The position numbers and the translations under genes are program-made. This document shows positions 1 through 7,464 of a stretch of DNA of 10,640 nt, in pieces. Source of the stretch: JANRIZ01 sp033764445 (GTDB lineage Bacteria; Verrucomicrobiota; Verrucomicrobiia; JAWXBN01); NCBI GenBank assembly GCA_033764445.1, contig JANRIZ010000060.1:1-10640 (forward strand), written 5' to 3'. The notes beneath the pieces were generated by a model that worked only from the letters and a program-made list of their open reading frames with translations, ran no database searches and was not told the origin of the DNA. Positions within the stretch are counted from its first letter, which is position 1, and every line of letters begins with the position of its first letter.

Positions 1-598
1 TCAGCAGGTCAGCGGCCTCCTCCGGGTTTTTGTTCTGGCAGGCGTGAAGCGTTTTGATTTTGAGGAAATTGACCAGTCTTCGCACCTCCAGAACTTCCTT
101 GAAATTCATTGTGGAACCGTCGCTGATTTTCAGATCAAAACGGGTATGGGGTCGGGTGTGGGCGAGTTTGATCAGCTCGTATTGCGGCTGAAAATCAGCG
201 GAGAATTCGGCGATCAGAGACTGCAGTTCCGGCGGTACAGGTTCCCCCCGTTTGGGGAAAGGCATTTGTTTTTTGGAGGACTTCCCCAGAATGGGAATAA
301 AATCGAATTTGGGGGGGAGGGGATGGAGGGATGGGAGTATTTTCCGATAGATGACGGCTCTGTTTTCCTCATCCGGGATCGGTGGATAAAGTTTTTCCAA
401 ATCATCCAGTGTGAGCGGATACCCCTCGGCTTTGATCTTGGCGTATTCCTGCTCGATCTGGCTGCGGAGATAAAGTCGGAGGCTGACAATCCCGACTGTG
501 GTGAGGACAATCAGCCCGAAGACCCCCCAGACCATCCAGGGCCAGAAGCGTCTGAAAAATCCCGGGGAGGGATCGGGAGAGTCGGAGGAGGGAGGCAT
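1..598 (-). CDS. Hypothetical single-pass membrane protein, C-terminus cut by window edge
   Basis: An open frame runs from an ATG at 598 to the left edge without a stop, giving at least 199 residues; the C-terminal part lies outside the window. The N-terminus is short and rich in Pro/Ser/Asp (MPPSSDSPDPSPG), then FFRRFW leads into one strong hydrophobic segment at about residues 19-42, followed by a charged helix-like stretch (LRSQIEQEYAKIKAEGY). This looks like a signal anchor with the bulk of the protein outside the cytoplasm. Residues 60-84 contain a Leu-Asp-Asp-Leu-Glu-Lys-Leu-Tyr-Pro-Pro segment followed by DEENRA. Similar segments occur, from memory, in uncharacterised Verrucomicrobia and Planctomycetes membrane proteins. 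A weak ribosome site (AAAGAG) lies 11 nt before the ATG. It is transcribed in the same direction as the mre operon but separated from it by a terminator, so it is probably its own unit. The function is unknown. Confidence is high that it is coding, because the frame is open throughout and encodes a plausible membrane anchor. Confidence 0.8.
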   Translation of the reverse strand, partial: MPPSSDSPDPSPGFFRRFWPWMVWGVFGLIVLTTVGIVSLRLYLRSQIEQEYAKIKAEGYPLTLDDLEKLYPPIPDEENRAVIYRKILPSLHPLPPKFDFIPILGKSSKKQMPFPKRGEPVPPELQSLIAEFSADFQPQYELIKLAHTRPHTRFDLKISDGSTMNFKEVLEVRRLVNFLKIKTLHACQNKNPEEAADLL

Positions 599-630
599 GG
601 GGGTTTGATCTCTTTCAGCCGATCGGGAAA

Positions 631-659
631 ATGATACCAGTGACGGATCAGTGTCGGAA
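631..659 (-). promoter_or_regulatory. Probable promoter of the left-edge membrane protein gene
   Basis: On the minus strand a -10 like TATCAT (631-636, five of six consensus bases) is preceded at exactly 17 nt by a weak -35 like TTCCGA (654-659). Transcription would start near 624 and leave a leader of about 25 nt before the ATG at 598. The weak -35 keeps confidence modest. Confidence 0.35.
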
Positions 660-755
660 AGAATTTTTGTTGGCATGCGGATGGGCGGGCATCCGTGTCC
701 CGCTCCAGTCGCTCACATTCCTGCTGTCTGGAAAGTCAATCCACGTCCTCCAAAA

Positions 756-842
756 ATCCGTGTTTCATCCGTGTTTGATCCGTGGCTCTCAAAGAGTCTC
801 ATGAAATCGGGGCCACGGATGAAACACCGATCAAACACGGAT
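756..842. repeat. Imperfect 31-bp inverted repeat built of 11-bp units
   Basis: The left arm (756-786) is made of 11-bp units in tandem: ATCCGTGTTTC, ATCCGTGTTTG, then ATCCGTGGC. The right arm (812-842) is its reverse complement with three mismatches. The 25-nt spacer (787-811) separates them. The structure could fold into a long stem or cruciform. Related ATCCGTG-type palindromes are, from memory, scattered in intergenic DNA of several phyla including Verrucomicrobia; that family membership is recalled, not tested. No coding is seen in the rest of the stretch 660-989. It contains a small related hairpin (678-695, CGGATG/CATCCG) and a 10-bp AT palindrome at 864-873. Confidence 0.75.
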
Positions 843-989
843 GGGTTTATTCCTTTTGAGAATGAATATATTCCTCCCGGACCCGCTGTCGCCGTGGCGA
901 AGGCAGGTGCCTCGGATTAAAGACCGGATATCATTCATCAGTGGTGTGACAGGGAGTGGAGGCGGTTGTCGCATCGTCCGTACCCGACA

Positions 990-1018
990 AAAAAGCCCGC
1001 AGGGGATGCGGGCTTTTT
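990..1018 (-). terminator. Intrinsic terminator of the mre-mrd-rng operon
   Basis: A perfect 12-bp stem (990-1001 with 1007-1018) closes a 5-nt loop. The GC core GCCCGCA/TGCGGGC is flanked by an A run on the left and a T run on the right. Read on the minus strand it gives a GC hairpin followed by a U tract, 23 nt after the rng stop codon. The symmetry means it could also work on the plus strand, although no plus-strand gene ends here. Confidence 0.92.
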
Positions 1019-1041
1019 GTGAAACGGGACTCCCGCGGTTT

Positions 1042-2637
1042 TCAGGAGGCCTGCACGAAAAGTTCCTCATTGGACTGGGCGTCGGTGATTTTGAAACATT
1101 CCGTCGAGAGGGAGGCATCCGCCTTGAAGGTCATTTTGCCCTGGTAACGGCGTTCCAGATCAATGAGCAGGTCCTCGTCCTCGTGTTTGAGACGGTGGAG
1201 GATATCCGGGTGGATGAAGACGCGCAATTCGCGGCCCGCCGGGCTCTGGCGCATGACCTGGGCGATGCGGCGCTGGAGGTCCACCGAGACACTTTCCGGG
1301 GATTTGACCACCCCGCGACCCTTGCAATTGGGGCAATCCGCGTAGATGGCGCTCTGGATGCTTTCCGCATGGCGTTGGCGGGTCATTTCCATGAGCCCCA
1401 GCTGGGAGATGGGCAGCAGGTGCGTCTTGGCCTTGTCCCGGCGGAGATGATCCTTCATGCGGTTGTAAACGGCCTGCTGGTCCTTGCGGCCCTTCATGTC
1501 GATGAAGTCCAGGACGACAATGCCGCCGATGTTGCGCAGGCGCAGCTGGCGGCAGATTTCATCGGCCGCCTCGAGGTTGGTGTGGAGGATCGTATTGTCC
1601 TCGCTGTCCCGGTCGCGGGACTTGTGGCGTCCGGTGTTCACGTCGATGGCCACCAGCGCCTCCGTCTCATCGATGACCACATAACCCCCGCTCGGGAGCC
1701 AGACCTGGCGGCGGAAGGCGTTGTCGATCTGTTTTTCGATGTTGAACTTTTCGAAGATCGGGGCGGATTCGTTGTAGGTTTTGATCCGGCCCAGCGAACG
1801 CTTGGAAATCTGGGCCACCAGGGCCTTGATGCGGTCGGCCTCCGTGGGACTGTCGATGACAATGCGGTCGACATCCTCGGTCAGAAAGTCGCGGACGGTG
1901 CGTTCGACCAGGTCCGGTTCCTTGTACACATAGGAGGCCGTCTGGTTTTTCTTCATGTTCCGTTCGATCTCCGTCCATTTTTCCAGCAGCATCGCCAGAT
2001 CGCGGACGAAGTAGCGCTCCTTCTGCCCCACCCCCGCCGTGCGGAGAATGATGCCCATCGTCTCCGGGATATCCAGTTTCTCGAGGATTTTGCGCAGACG
2101 CTTGCGTTCGGCCGAATCATCGACCTTGCGGGAGATGCCGCACTGGTCGGTGAAGGGCATGAGGACCAGGAACCGGCCCGGGAGACTGATGTTGGTGGTC
2201 ACGCGCGGACCCTTGGTGCCGATGGGACCCTTGGTGACCTGGACCATGATGTCCGATCCGGGCGGGTACATGCGGGGGATGTCGCGCAGGTCGATCCGTT
2301 TGGCGCGGTTTTTCTTTTTGCCGCCGCGGTCGATGGTTTCCATTTCCTCGTCGAGGGCCGCCGGGATCATGTCCCAGTGGTGGAGGAAGGCGTTTTTTTC
2401 AAAGCCGATGTCCACGAAGGCCGCCTTCAGGCCCATTTCATGGTTTTTGATGCGGCCCTTGAAGATGCTGCCGACGATGCGTTCCTTGTCGGTCCGTTCG
2501 ATCGACAGCTCCTCGAGCTGTCCCTTCTCGATGACCGCGACGCGGTACTCAAGCTTCTCGACATTGATGACGATTTCGCGTTCGGGGGATTTTCCCTTCA
2601 CGAAGTTGATGATTTTTTTGACGGTTTCCATGATCAT
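1042..2637 (-). CDS. rng: Ribonuclease G (RNase E/G family)
   Basis: This is a 531-residue RNase E/G family endoribonuclease, which cuts single-stranded AU-rich RNA in rRNA maturation and mRNA turnover. An S1-type RNA-binding region covers about residues 38-150 (GSIFKGRIKNHEMGLKAAFVDIGF), with a basic insert GGKKKNRAKR at 105-114. The catalytic DNase I-like region carries the two metal-binding aspartates in AIDVNTGR (D332) and VVLDFIDM (D377). The zinc-link CPNC is at 435-438. Length is close to E. coli RNase G (489), and there is no long RNase E-type scaffold tail. I chose the ATG at 2637 because AAAGGA lies 11 nt upstream; a second ATG at 2631 is possible. The reading frame stays open upstream to 3018, but that part overlaps the end of rodA in another frame and does not resemble the family. 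The gene is last in the operon, 104 nt after rodA, and ends at a strong terminator. Confidence 0.95.
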   Translation of the reverse strand: MIMETVKKIINFVKGKSPEREIVINVEKLEYRVAVIEKGQLEELSIERTDKERIVGSIFKGRIKNHEMGLKAAFVDIGFEKNAFLHHWDMIPAALDEEMETIDRGGKKKNRAKRIDLRDIPRMYPPGSDIMVQVTKGPIGTKGPRVTTNISLPGRFLVLMPFTDQCGISRKVDDSAERKRLRKILEKLDIPETMGIILRTAGVGQKERYFVRDLAMLLEKWTEIERNMKKNQTASYVYKEPDLVERTVRDFLTEDVDRIVIDSPTEADRIKALVAQISKRSLGRIKTYNESAPIFEKFNIEKQIDNAFRRQVWLPSGGYVVIDETEALVAIDVNTGRHKSRDRDSEDNTILHTNLEAADEICRQLRLRNIGGIVVLDFIDMKGRKDQQAVYNRMKDHLRRDKAKTHLLPISQLGLMEMTRQRHAESIQSAIYADCPNCKGRGVVKSPESVSVDLQRRIAQVMRQSPAGRELRVFIHPDILHRLKHEDEDLLIDLERRYQGKMTFKADASLSTECFKITDAQSNEELFVQAS

Positions 2638-2671
2638 GTTTTTTGGAATCCTTTCATTGGTTGTGTCCCCT

Positions 2672-2702
2672 CCCTGAGGCGGGTCCGTCCGCCTTTTCAG
2701 GG
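2672..2702 (-). other. Hairpin in the rodA-rng gap (possible rng leader structure)
   Basis: CCCTGA (2672-2677) pairs with TCAGGG (2697-2702), and GGCGG (2678-2682) pairs with CCGCC (2689-2693). This gives an 11-bp stem with a 3-nt bulge (2694-2696) and a 6-nt loop. No U tract follows on the minus strand, so it is not a standard terminator. It lies between the rodA stop and the rng ribosome site. Roles in RNA stability, processing or control of rng are possible but inferred. Confidence 0.5.
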
Positions 2703-2741
2703 GCAGTCCCGGAGTGATCCCGCAGGAGGGGGCTGTTGTTG

Positions 2742-3878
2742 TTATGAGTAATTTCTCCGATGGATCCACACACTTTGGAGGATTGCCACCGCCGCCATCG
2801 AGATGACCATAAATGAGCCGCCGTTGCTGATGAAGGGAAGCGGGATTCCCGTGATGGGCATGACCCCGAGAGTCATGCCGACATTTTCGTAAAGATGGGC
2901 AAAAAGCATGGCGATGATGCCCGCGCACAGGAGCCGTCCGTAGGTATCGCGGGCCAAGAGGGCGATGCGGGTCCCGCTCATGAGAATGCCGGCAAAGACC
3001 AGGAGGATGACCGTGCAACCCAGGAAACCGACCTCCTCGCCGATGACCGCAAAGATCGCGTCGCTGTGGGCGACGGCCTTCGGGATGTATTCCGCGCGGG
3101 TCTGGGTGCTCTGGGTGTAGCCCTTGCCCCAGATGCCGCCCGTGCCGATGGCCACCCGCATCTGGATGAGCATGTAGCCGGAGGTTTTGCGGTATTTTTC
3201 CGGTTCCAGAAAGGAAATCAGCCGTTCCTTCTGGTATTTTTTGAGTTTGACCCCCGGGACCATGTCGTTGTAAACCGCGACACTGCCCGCCATCCCGCAG
3301 GCCAGCAGAAGGATGAGGAAGGATTTGCGGATGCCCGCCACGAAGGCGATGCTCAGGAAAATCGGGACAAAAACCAGGGCCGAACCGAGGTCGGGCTGCT
3401 TGAGAATCAGGAGCATCGGGACCCCCAGAATGATCCCGGCGAGGATGAAATACTTGATGTGGCGCACCTCCAGCCGGGTGCGGCCCAGGAAGGCGGCCAG
3501 CATGATGATGGTGGAAATTTTTGTGATTTCAACCGGTTGGAAGGGGGGAATCCCGGGAATTTTGACCCAGCTTTTGGAATGGTTCACGTCCAGACCGAAA
3601 CCGGGAACAAACGTGAGCGTCAGCATGAGCACCCCCACCACGTAGATGGGAATGGCCAGCTTGATGTAGAGGCTGTAATCGATCTGGATGAGGATCAGGT
3701 AAACCACCAGACCGATGCAGAACCAGCGGGTCTGGTTGATCCAGGCATCGTGGAGCAGGGGGATATCCGAATACAGCTGGGCGCTTCTGATGAAGGCAAT
3801 GCCCGCTGCGGAGAGCAGCAGCATGCTGATGAATAGCCACCAGTTCTGATGCAGGAATTTTTTGACAATCTGTTCCAT
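2742..3878 (-). CDS. rodA: RodA, SEDS-family peptidoglycan glycosyltransferase
   Basis: This 378-residue polytopic inner-membrane protein belongs to the SEDS family (RodA/FtsW/SpoVE). It polymerises lipid II into glycan strands during elongation, in complex with PBP2. About ten hydrophobic segments are visible. Family signatures in order: FQPVEITK (113-120), KQPDLGSA (160-167), GTGGIWGKG (245-253), and HSDAIFAVIGEEVGF (271-285), in which D273 corresponds to the essential SEDS aspartate. GIPLPFISNGGS is at 344-355. The length fits RodA (E. coli 370), and its position directly after PBP2 argues for RodA rather than FtsW. The ATG at 3878 follows the PBP2 stop by 9 nt, and a GAGG ribosome site sits inside that gap, which suggests translational coupling. 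Confidence 0.96.
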   Translation of the reverse strand: MEQIVKKFLHQNWWLFISMLLLSAAGIAFIRSAQLYSDIPLLHDAWINQTRWFCIGLVVYLILIQIDYSLYIKLAIPIYVVGVLMLTLTFVPGFGLDVNHSKSWVKIPGIPPFQPVEITKISTIIMLAAFLGRTRLEVRHIKYFILAGIILGVPMLLILKQPDLGSALVFVPIFLSIAFVAGIRKSFLILLLACGMAGSVAVYNDMVPGVKLKKYQKERLISFLEPEKYRKTSGYMLIQMRVAIGTGGIWGKGYTQSTQTRAEYIPKAVAHSDAIFAVIGEEVGFLGCTVILLVFAGILMSGTRIALLARDTYGRLLCAGIIAMLFAHLYENVGMTLGVMPITGIPLPFISNGGSFMVISMAAVAILQSVWIHRRNYS

Positions 3879-3887
3879 GGACCTCGT

Positions 3888-6005
3888 TTAATCCGCCCCC
3901 TCGGCATCATCGCTGTAAATGCGCAATCCCCGCACCCCCTGCATCCGGATCTTGGGACGGACCCGTTCGGAGGGCGCGTCCCCCGAGACCACTTCCGCCG
4001 GGGTGGCGTAGGTGGACGTCACATCGGCACCGGGGACCGCGTTGGGATCGGCGGGAACCAGGGCGTTTGGATCCGCCAAGGCCGCCGATTCCTGCTGCTG
4101 GGTGTCGCTGAGGAAAGCCTGGTCCACCGGGGCCGGGGCCTCACCGGGCTGGAGGGCGGGCAGACTGAATATCTGACGCCAGATTTTCCCCGCCACGGGA
4201 GCACAGGTCGAGCCTCCCGAGACCCCGCCCTCGACCAGGACGCACATGGCATAACGGGTGTTTTCGTAGGGGGCAAATGTGATGAACCAGGTCCGGGTGT
4301 CCTTGACCAGTTCGCCCGAGGCCAGACGCCGGTTGAACTGGGCGGACCCCGTTTTGCCGCCGATTTTCATGTCCTTCTGGCGGGCATTGCCGCCGGTTCC
4401 CTCCTCGATGACCGCGAGCATGCCCTCGCGGACCGCGTTCAGGTTCTGGAGTTTGAAACCCGTTTCCCACCGGACCTGTGGCGGATTGTCAAACACAATG
4501 CGGCCCTCCTCATCGGTGATTTTGTCCACGATGCGGGGTTCGTAGAGCGTCCCCCCGTTGGCAATGGTCGCCGTCATCATGGCCATCTGGAGCGGGGTGA
4601 CCTTCACGTACCCCTGGCCGATGGAGGTGTTGGCCGTGTAGGCATCCGTCCAGCGCTCCCGCGGGTAGCGGATTTTCATCCATTCCCGGTTGGGGATGAC
4701 CCCGTCGGATTCGGACTCGACCTGGGAATCCGTCCTCATGCCCAGACCCAGTTTGGCGGCCGTCTGGCTGATGGCCTCCGGACCGGCCTTGATGCCCAGG
4801 CGGTAGAAATAGCCGTTGCAGGAGATGGCGATGGCGGTTTTCATCGGGATGGAGCCATGGCTGTCCGGGGCTTTCCAGCACTTGAAGAAGTGGTTGCCCA
4901 GTTGGATGCCCGACGCACAGTCAAGGGTGTCGGAGGGTTTGATGACCCCCTTTTCGAGGGCGGCGAGGGCGATGACCGGTTTGAAGATGGACCCCGGGGC
5001 ATAGGAACTGACCGCGCGGTTGAGCAGGGGGGAATCCGGGTCGTTGTAGAGCCGGGTCAGTTCCTTCTGGCTGATGGCCGGGATGTAGGCATTCGGGTCG
5101 AAACTGGGGATCGAGGCCATGGCCACGATGTCCCCGTTGTGGATATCGACGACCACCGCCGCGCCGCGTCCGACATCCTTGAGCGCGTTTTCGACAATCT
5201 GCTGGATGCGCACATCGATGGCCAGAAAGACCGAGTTGCCCTGGATCGGCGGCATGCGACGGACCTCCCCCTCGATGAATCCGCGGGTGTTGACACGGAT
5301 CACCCGCTGGCCTTCCTGGCCGACCAGATATTCATCCATCGTTTTTTCGAGACCCTGTTTTCCGACAAAGGAGGGGAGGAATCCCGTCATGTCCTCCCTG
5401 TTTTCCGGGCGCCCGACATATCCGAGCAGGTGGGCCGCCAGAGGCCCCATCGGGTAGGAGCGGACCGCCTCGACGCTGATGTCCACGCCGGAGATGATGG
5501 GGCTGTTTTCAAAGAACCGGGCCTTCAATTCGGGCGTGACATTGATTTTGACCTTGAAGGGTTGGAACGGCTCCTGGTCGAAGTGTTTTTCCAGGGAGTG
5601 CATGGGGATGACATCCTTGGGCAGGTCCAGTTTGTTGAGCAGAACCGGGATTTTCTGGCCGACAATGGTTTTGATGTCCTCGACCTTGCGGTTTTTTTTG
5701 TTGTAAATGTAGGGGATTTTCTGGGGGTAACTGCGGACGATTTCCTTGAGATACAGCTCCAGGTTGTAGCCCGGCTGGTTGTCGGCCAGGACAAGGCCAT
5801 TCCGGTCGAGAATCATGCCCCGGGCACTGGGCAGGTGCTGGTCCCGGAGGGACTGGTCGACCATGGCCTTCGTGTAGGATTCGTTGTCACTGATCTGGGT
5901 GCGCCACAGGGAGAAGATGAGGATGCCCACCCCCGCCAGCATGACATAGCGCATCGCCCGGATCCGGGATTCCGCGGATTTGAAGATGTCGATTTTGAAG
6001 ATCAT
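3888..6005 (-). CDS. mrdA: Penicillin-binding protein 2, elongation transpeptidase, with C-terminal extension
   Basis: This 705-residue class B penicillin-binding protein cross-links new peptidoglycan in the elongasome and partners RodA. A short cytoplasmic N-terminus precedes one membrane anchor (about 19-37). The pedestal domain follows (about 60-250, with SARGMILDRNG and LLGYVGRPENR), then the transpeptidase domain. Active-site motifs are intact: SIFK with nucleophile S339 and K342, SCN at 395-397, and KTG at 551-553. The enzyme domain appears to end near residue 615. About 90 further residues form a Pro/Ala/Asp-rich tail with a repeated ADPNA motif (644-648, 652-656), ending in a basic patch (RVRPKIRMQGVRGLR) and an acidic end. 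E. coli PBP2 (633 residues) has no comparable tail. The ATG at 6005 lies 15 nt after mreD and has no visible ribosome site; M18 is an alternative but would shorten the cytoplasmic part. Susceptibility to beta-lactams is expected from the family. Confidence 0.96.
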   Translation of the reverse strand: MIFKIDIFKSAESRIRAMRYVMLAGVGILIFSLWRTQISDNESYTKAMVDQSLRDQHLPSARGMILDRNGLVLADNQPGYNLELYLKEIVRSYPQKIPYIYNKKNRKVEDIKTIVGQKIPVLLNKLDLPKDVIPMHSLEKHFDQEPFQPFKVKINVTPELKARFFENSPIISGVDISVEAVRSYPMGPLAAHLLGYVGRPENREDMTGFLPSFVGKQGLEKTMDEYLVGQEGQRVIRVNTRGFIEGEVRRMPPIQGNSVFLAIDVRIQQIVENALKDVGRGAAVVVDIHNGDIVAMASIPSFDPNAYIPAISQKELTRLYNDPDSPLLNRAVSSYAPGSIFKPVIALAALEKGVIKPSDTLDCASGIQLGNHFFKCWKAPDSHGSIPMKTAIAISCNGYFYRLGIKAGPEAISQTAAKLGLGMRTDSQVESESDGVIPNREWMKIRYPRERWTDAYTANTSIGQGYVKVTPLQMAMMTATIANGGTLYEPRIVDKITDEEGRIVFDNPPQVRWETGFKLQNLNAVREGMLAVIEEGTGGNARQKDMKIGGKTGSAQFNRRLASGELVKDTRTWFITFAPYENTRYAMCVLVEGGVSGGSTCAPVAGKIWRQIFSLPALQPGEAPAPVDQAFLSDTQQQESAALADPNALVPADPNAVPGADVTSTYATPAEVVSGDAPSERVRPKIRMQGVRGLRIYSDDAEGAD

Positions 6006-6020
6006 GGCGGTGGAAACGGA

Positions 6021-6530
6021 TCAGGGCCGGATTTTGACGGGTTCCTCGCCCAGTGCCTCGGCCAGGGTGTCGAGCACGATAAAAACAAGGGGGCAGAGCA
6101 GGGCGTTGAGCAGGCTCATCCACAGGATCTGGCGGAGCGCCTCCCCCGGCAGGGCCGTCGTGCCCGAGTGCACCATCTGGATTGAAAGAAGGGAGAGAAA
6201 ACCGACCAGCAGTGAAAGGACCCCTCCCACCAGCAGGGGGACGAGCAATTTGCGCTCGCTGAAATAGAGGCGTTGGGAATGGAGCAGGCATCCCGGGATC
6301 GCAAAGATCAGGACCGACAAACCGAGTGTGTTGTGGGAGAGGGCGTCCTGCATGAGACCTGCCACAAAACAAAACGTCAGAAATCCGTAAAAGTTGCATG
6401 AAAGCGCGGCGTAGGCCACCAGGCACTGGAGAATCTGGGGCCGGGCCCCCTCCAGCACCAGCAGGGGGGGGAGGGAGGTCTGGAGCACCAGCAGGACAAA
6501 TGCCGCAATTATCAGAAGGATCAGAATCAT
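6021..6530 (-). CDS. mreD: Rod-shape determining protein MreD
   Basis: This is a 169-residue, very hydrophobic protein with about five membrane helices, fitting MreD (E. coli 162). The segment GLMQDALSHNTLGLSVL (about 58-74) matches the typical MreD signature of a polar turn with Asp and Gly-Leu. MreD is an integral membrane partner of MreC and links MreB filaments to the wall synthases. The ATG at 6530 comes 11 nt after the mreC stop; the gap is C-rich (CCCCGCCCCCC) and has no purine ribosome site, so translation probably depends on ribosomes finishing mreC. A run of eight C on the coding strand (6464-6471) covers residues 20-23 and is a potential slippage or sequencing-error site. MreD is poorly conserved, so the assignment rests partly on gene order. 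Confidence 0.93.
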   Translation of the reverse strand: MILILLIIAAFVLLVLQTSLPPLLVLEGARPQILQCLVAYAALSCNFYGFLTFCFVAGLMQDALSHNTLGLSVLIFAIPGCLLHSQRLYFSERKLLVPLLVGGVLSLLVGFLSLLSIQMVHSGTTALPGEALRQILWMSLLNALLCPLVFIVLDTLAEALGEEPVKIRP

Positions 6531-6541
6531 GGGGGGCGGGG

Positions 6542-7414
6542 TTATTTCTTTTTGACGGGAGCCTTTGAGGATTTGACCACCACAAAGACGTACTCCAGAT
6601 TGGACATGTCAACCGAAGGCTGGAGCGTGGCATCCTTGTACAGGCCGAGATTGCCCGTCTGACTCGAGATTTTGACCTCGCGGATGGTGCCGATCCGGAT
6701 GCCCGGCGGGAAAATCCCCCCCAGGCCGGAGGTGAGCACGGACATGCCGGGTTTGATGTCCGCCTTGCGTGAAATGTAGGTCATGCGGACAACCGGATTG
6801 ATTTCGTTGCCCTCGCGGGTGCCCGTGACAATGCCCTGCTCCCGGTTTTCCTCGATGACCGCGGAGACCTTGCAGTTTTCATCCAGGACCAGAATCATGC
6901 GGGACTGGTTCTTGAGAATCGTGGTCAGTTTTCCCACCAGCCCCTGTTCGCTGATGACCGGCATATTGGCCTGGAGCCCGTCCTCGAACCCCTTGTCGAT
7001 CAGAAGCCCCTGCCACCAGGTGGAGGAATCGCGGCTGATGATGCGGGCGGCGACCAGCTCGAAGGGGGAATCCTGTTCAAAGCCGAGCATGGCCTTGAGT
7101 CGGCTGTTTTCGGTGACCAGCTGGCGGAGCCGGTCGTTTTCCGCCCTCAGCCGACTGTTGTCCCAGACCAGTCGTGAATTGTGCTGGGAGAGATCGTCGA
7201 GGGACTTCATCCCCTCATCCGCACGGCTGAACCAGCGTTTGAACGCCGCAACCGGTTCGGTGAACCAGCCGAAGAGGGAGGTGACCGTTCCCGACAGGCC
7301 CTGCTTGCTGATCCATCGGCCCGGACCCTCACGGGACTCATTGGGGAGGACAAAGAGGATTGTCCCCAGTGCGACAACGAAGATGATCAGAAAAATGATG
7401 TGTGTTTTCTTCAC
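6542..7414 (-). CDS. mreC: Rod-shape determining protein MreC
   Basis: This 290-residue bitopic protein connects cytoplasmic MreB/MreD to periplasmic PBP2. A membrane helix (about 6-24) is followed by a linker and a coiled coil (about 68-115, rich in Arg/Glu/Leu with RLRAENDRLRQLV). The periplasmic beta domain (about 117-280) carries the family landmarks SRDSSTWWQGLLIDKG (127-142) and TSGLGGIFPPGIRIG (228-242). A short Lys-rich tail ends the protein. The start is GTG at 7414: the in-frame region upstream contains no ATG, GTG or TTG before a TGA stop. No ribosome site stands directly before this GTG. A GGAGG lies about 50 nt upstream, in front of a possible minicistron whose TGA overlaps the GTG. 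The gene follows mreB by 123 nt. Confidence 0.95.
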   Translation of the reverse strand: MKKTHIIFLIIFVVALGTILFVLPNESREGPGRWISKQGLSGTVTSLFGWFTEPVAAFKRWFSRADEGMKSLDDLSQHNSRLVWDNSRLRAENDRLRQLVTENSRLKAMLGFEQDSPFELVAARIISRDSSTWWQGLLIDKGFEDGLQANMPVISEQGLVGKLTTILKNQSRMILVLDENCKVSAVIEENREQGIVTGTREGNEINPVVRMTYISRKADIKPGMSVLTSGLGGIFPPGIRIGTIREVKISSQTGNLGLYKDATLQPSVDMSNLEYVFVVVKSSKAPVKKK

Positions 7415-7464
7415 GCTGATGGCGGGTCTTGGGCCCTGATTCGGGTGGCATCCCGGTGTGCCAT
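7411..7464 (-). CDS. Possible 17-codon minicistron coupled to mreC
   Basis: On the minus strand GGAGG (7467-7471) is followed after 2 nt by an ATG at 7464. It opens a 17-codon frame, MAHRDATRIRAQDPPSA, whose TGA (7411-7413) overlaps the mreC GTG as GTGA. This arrangement could load ribosomes that reinitiate at mreC, which has no ribosome site of its own. The SD-to-ATG spacing is shorter than usual, and the peptide resembles nothing I recognise, so it may be chance. Any role would more likely lie in the act of translation than in the peptide. Confidence 0.28.
   Translation of the reverse strand: MAHRDATRIRAQDPPSA

Noticed and set aside
44..634. Plus-strand 196-codon frame at the left edge
   Set aside because: The minus-strand frame over the same bases gives a coherent membrane-anchored protein with start signals; the plus frame is a shadow.
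841..2751. Plus-strand open frame of 636 codons antisense to rng
   Set aside because: It crosses the operon terminator and overlaps a fully conserved RNase G; its composition is typical of a shadow frame.
2638..3018. N-terminal extension of rng into the rodA coding region
   Set aside because: The frame is open, but it overlaps rodA, does not resemble RNase G, and a good ribosome site precedes the ATG at 2637.
3849..6185. Plus-strand open frame of 778 codons antisense to PBP2 and mreD
   Set aside because: It mirrors the codon structure of mrdA, whose motifs are complete on the minus strand. Long antisense frames are common in GC-rich genes, and the translation is low-complexity with no recognisable domain.
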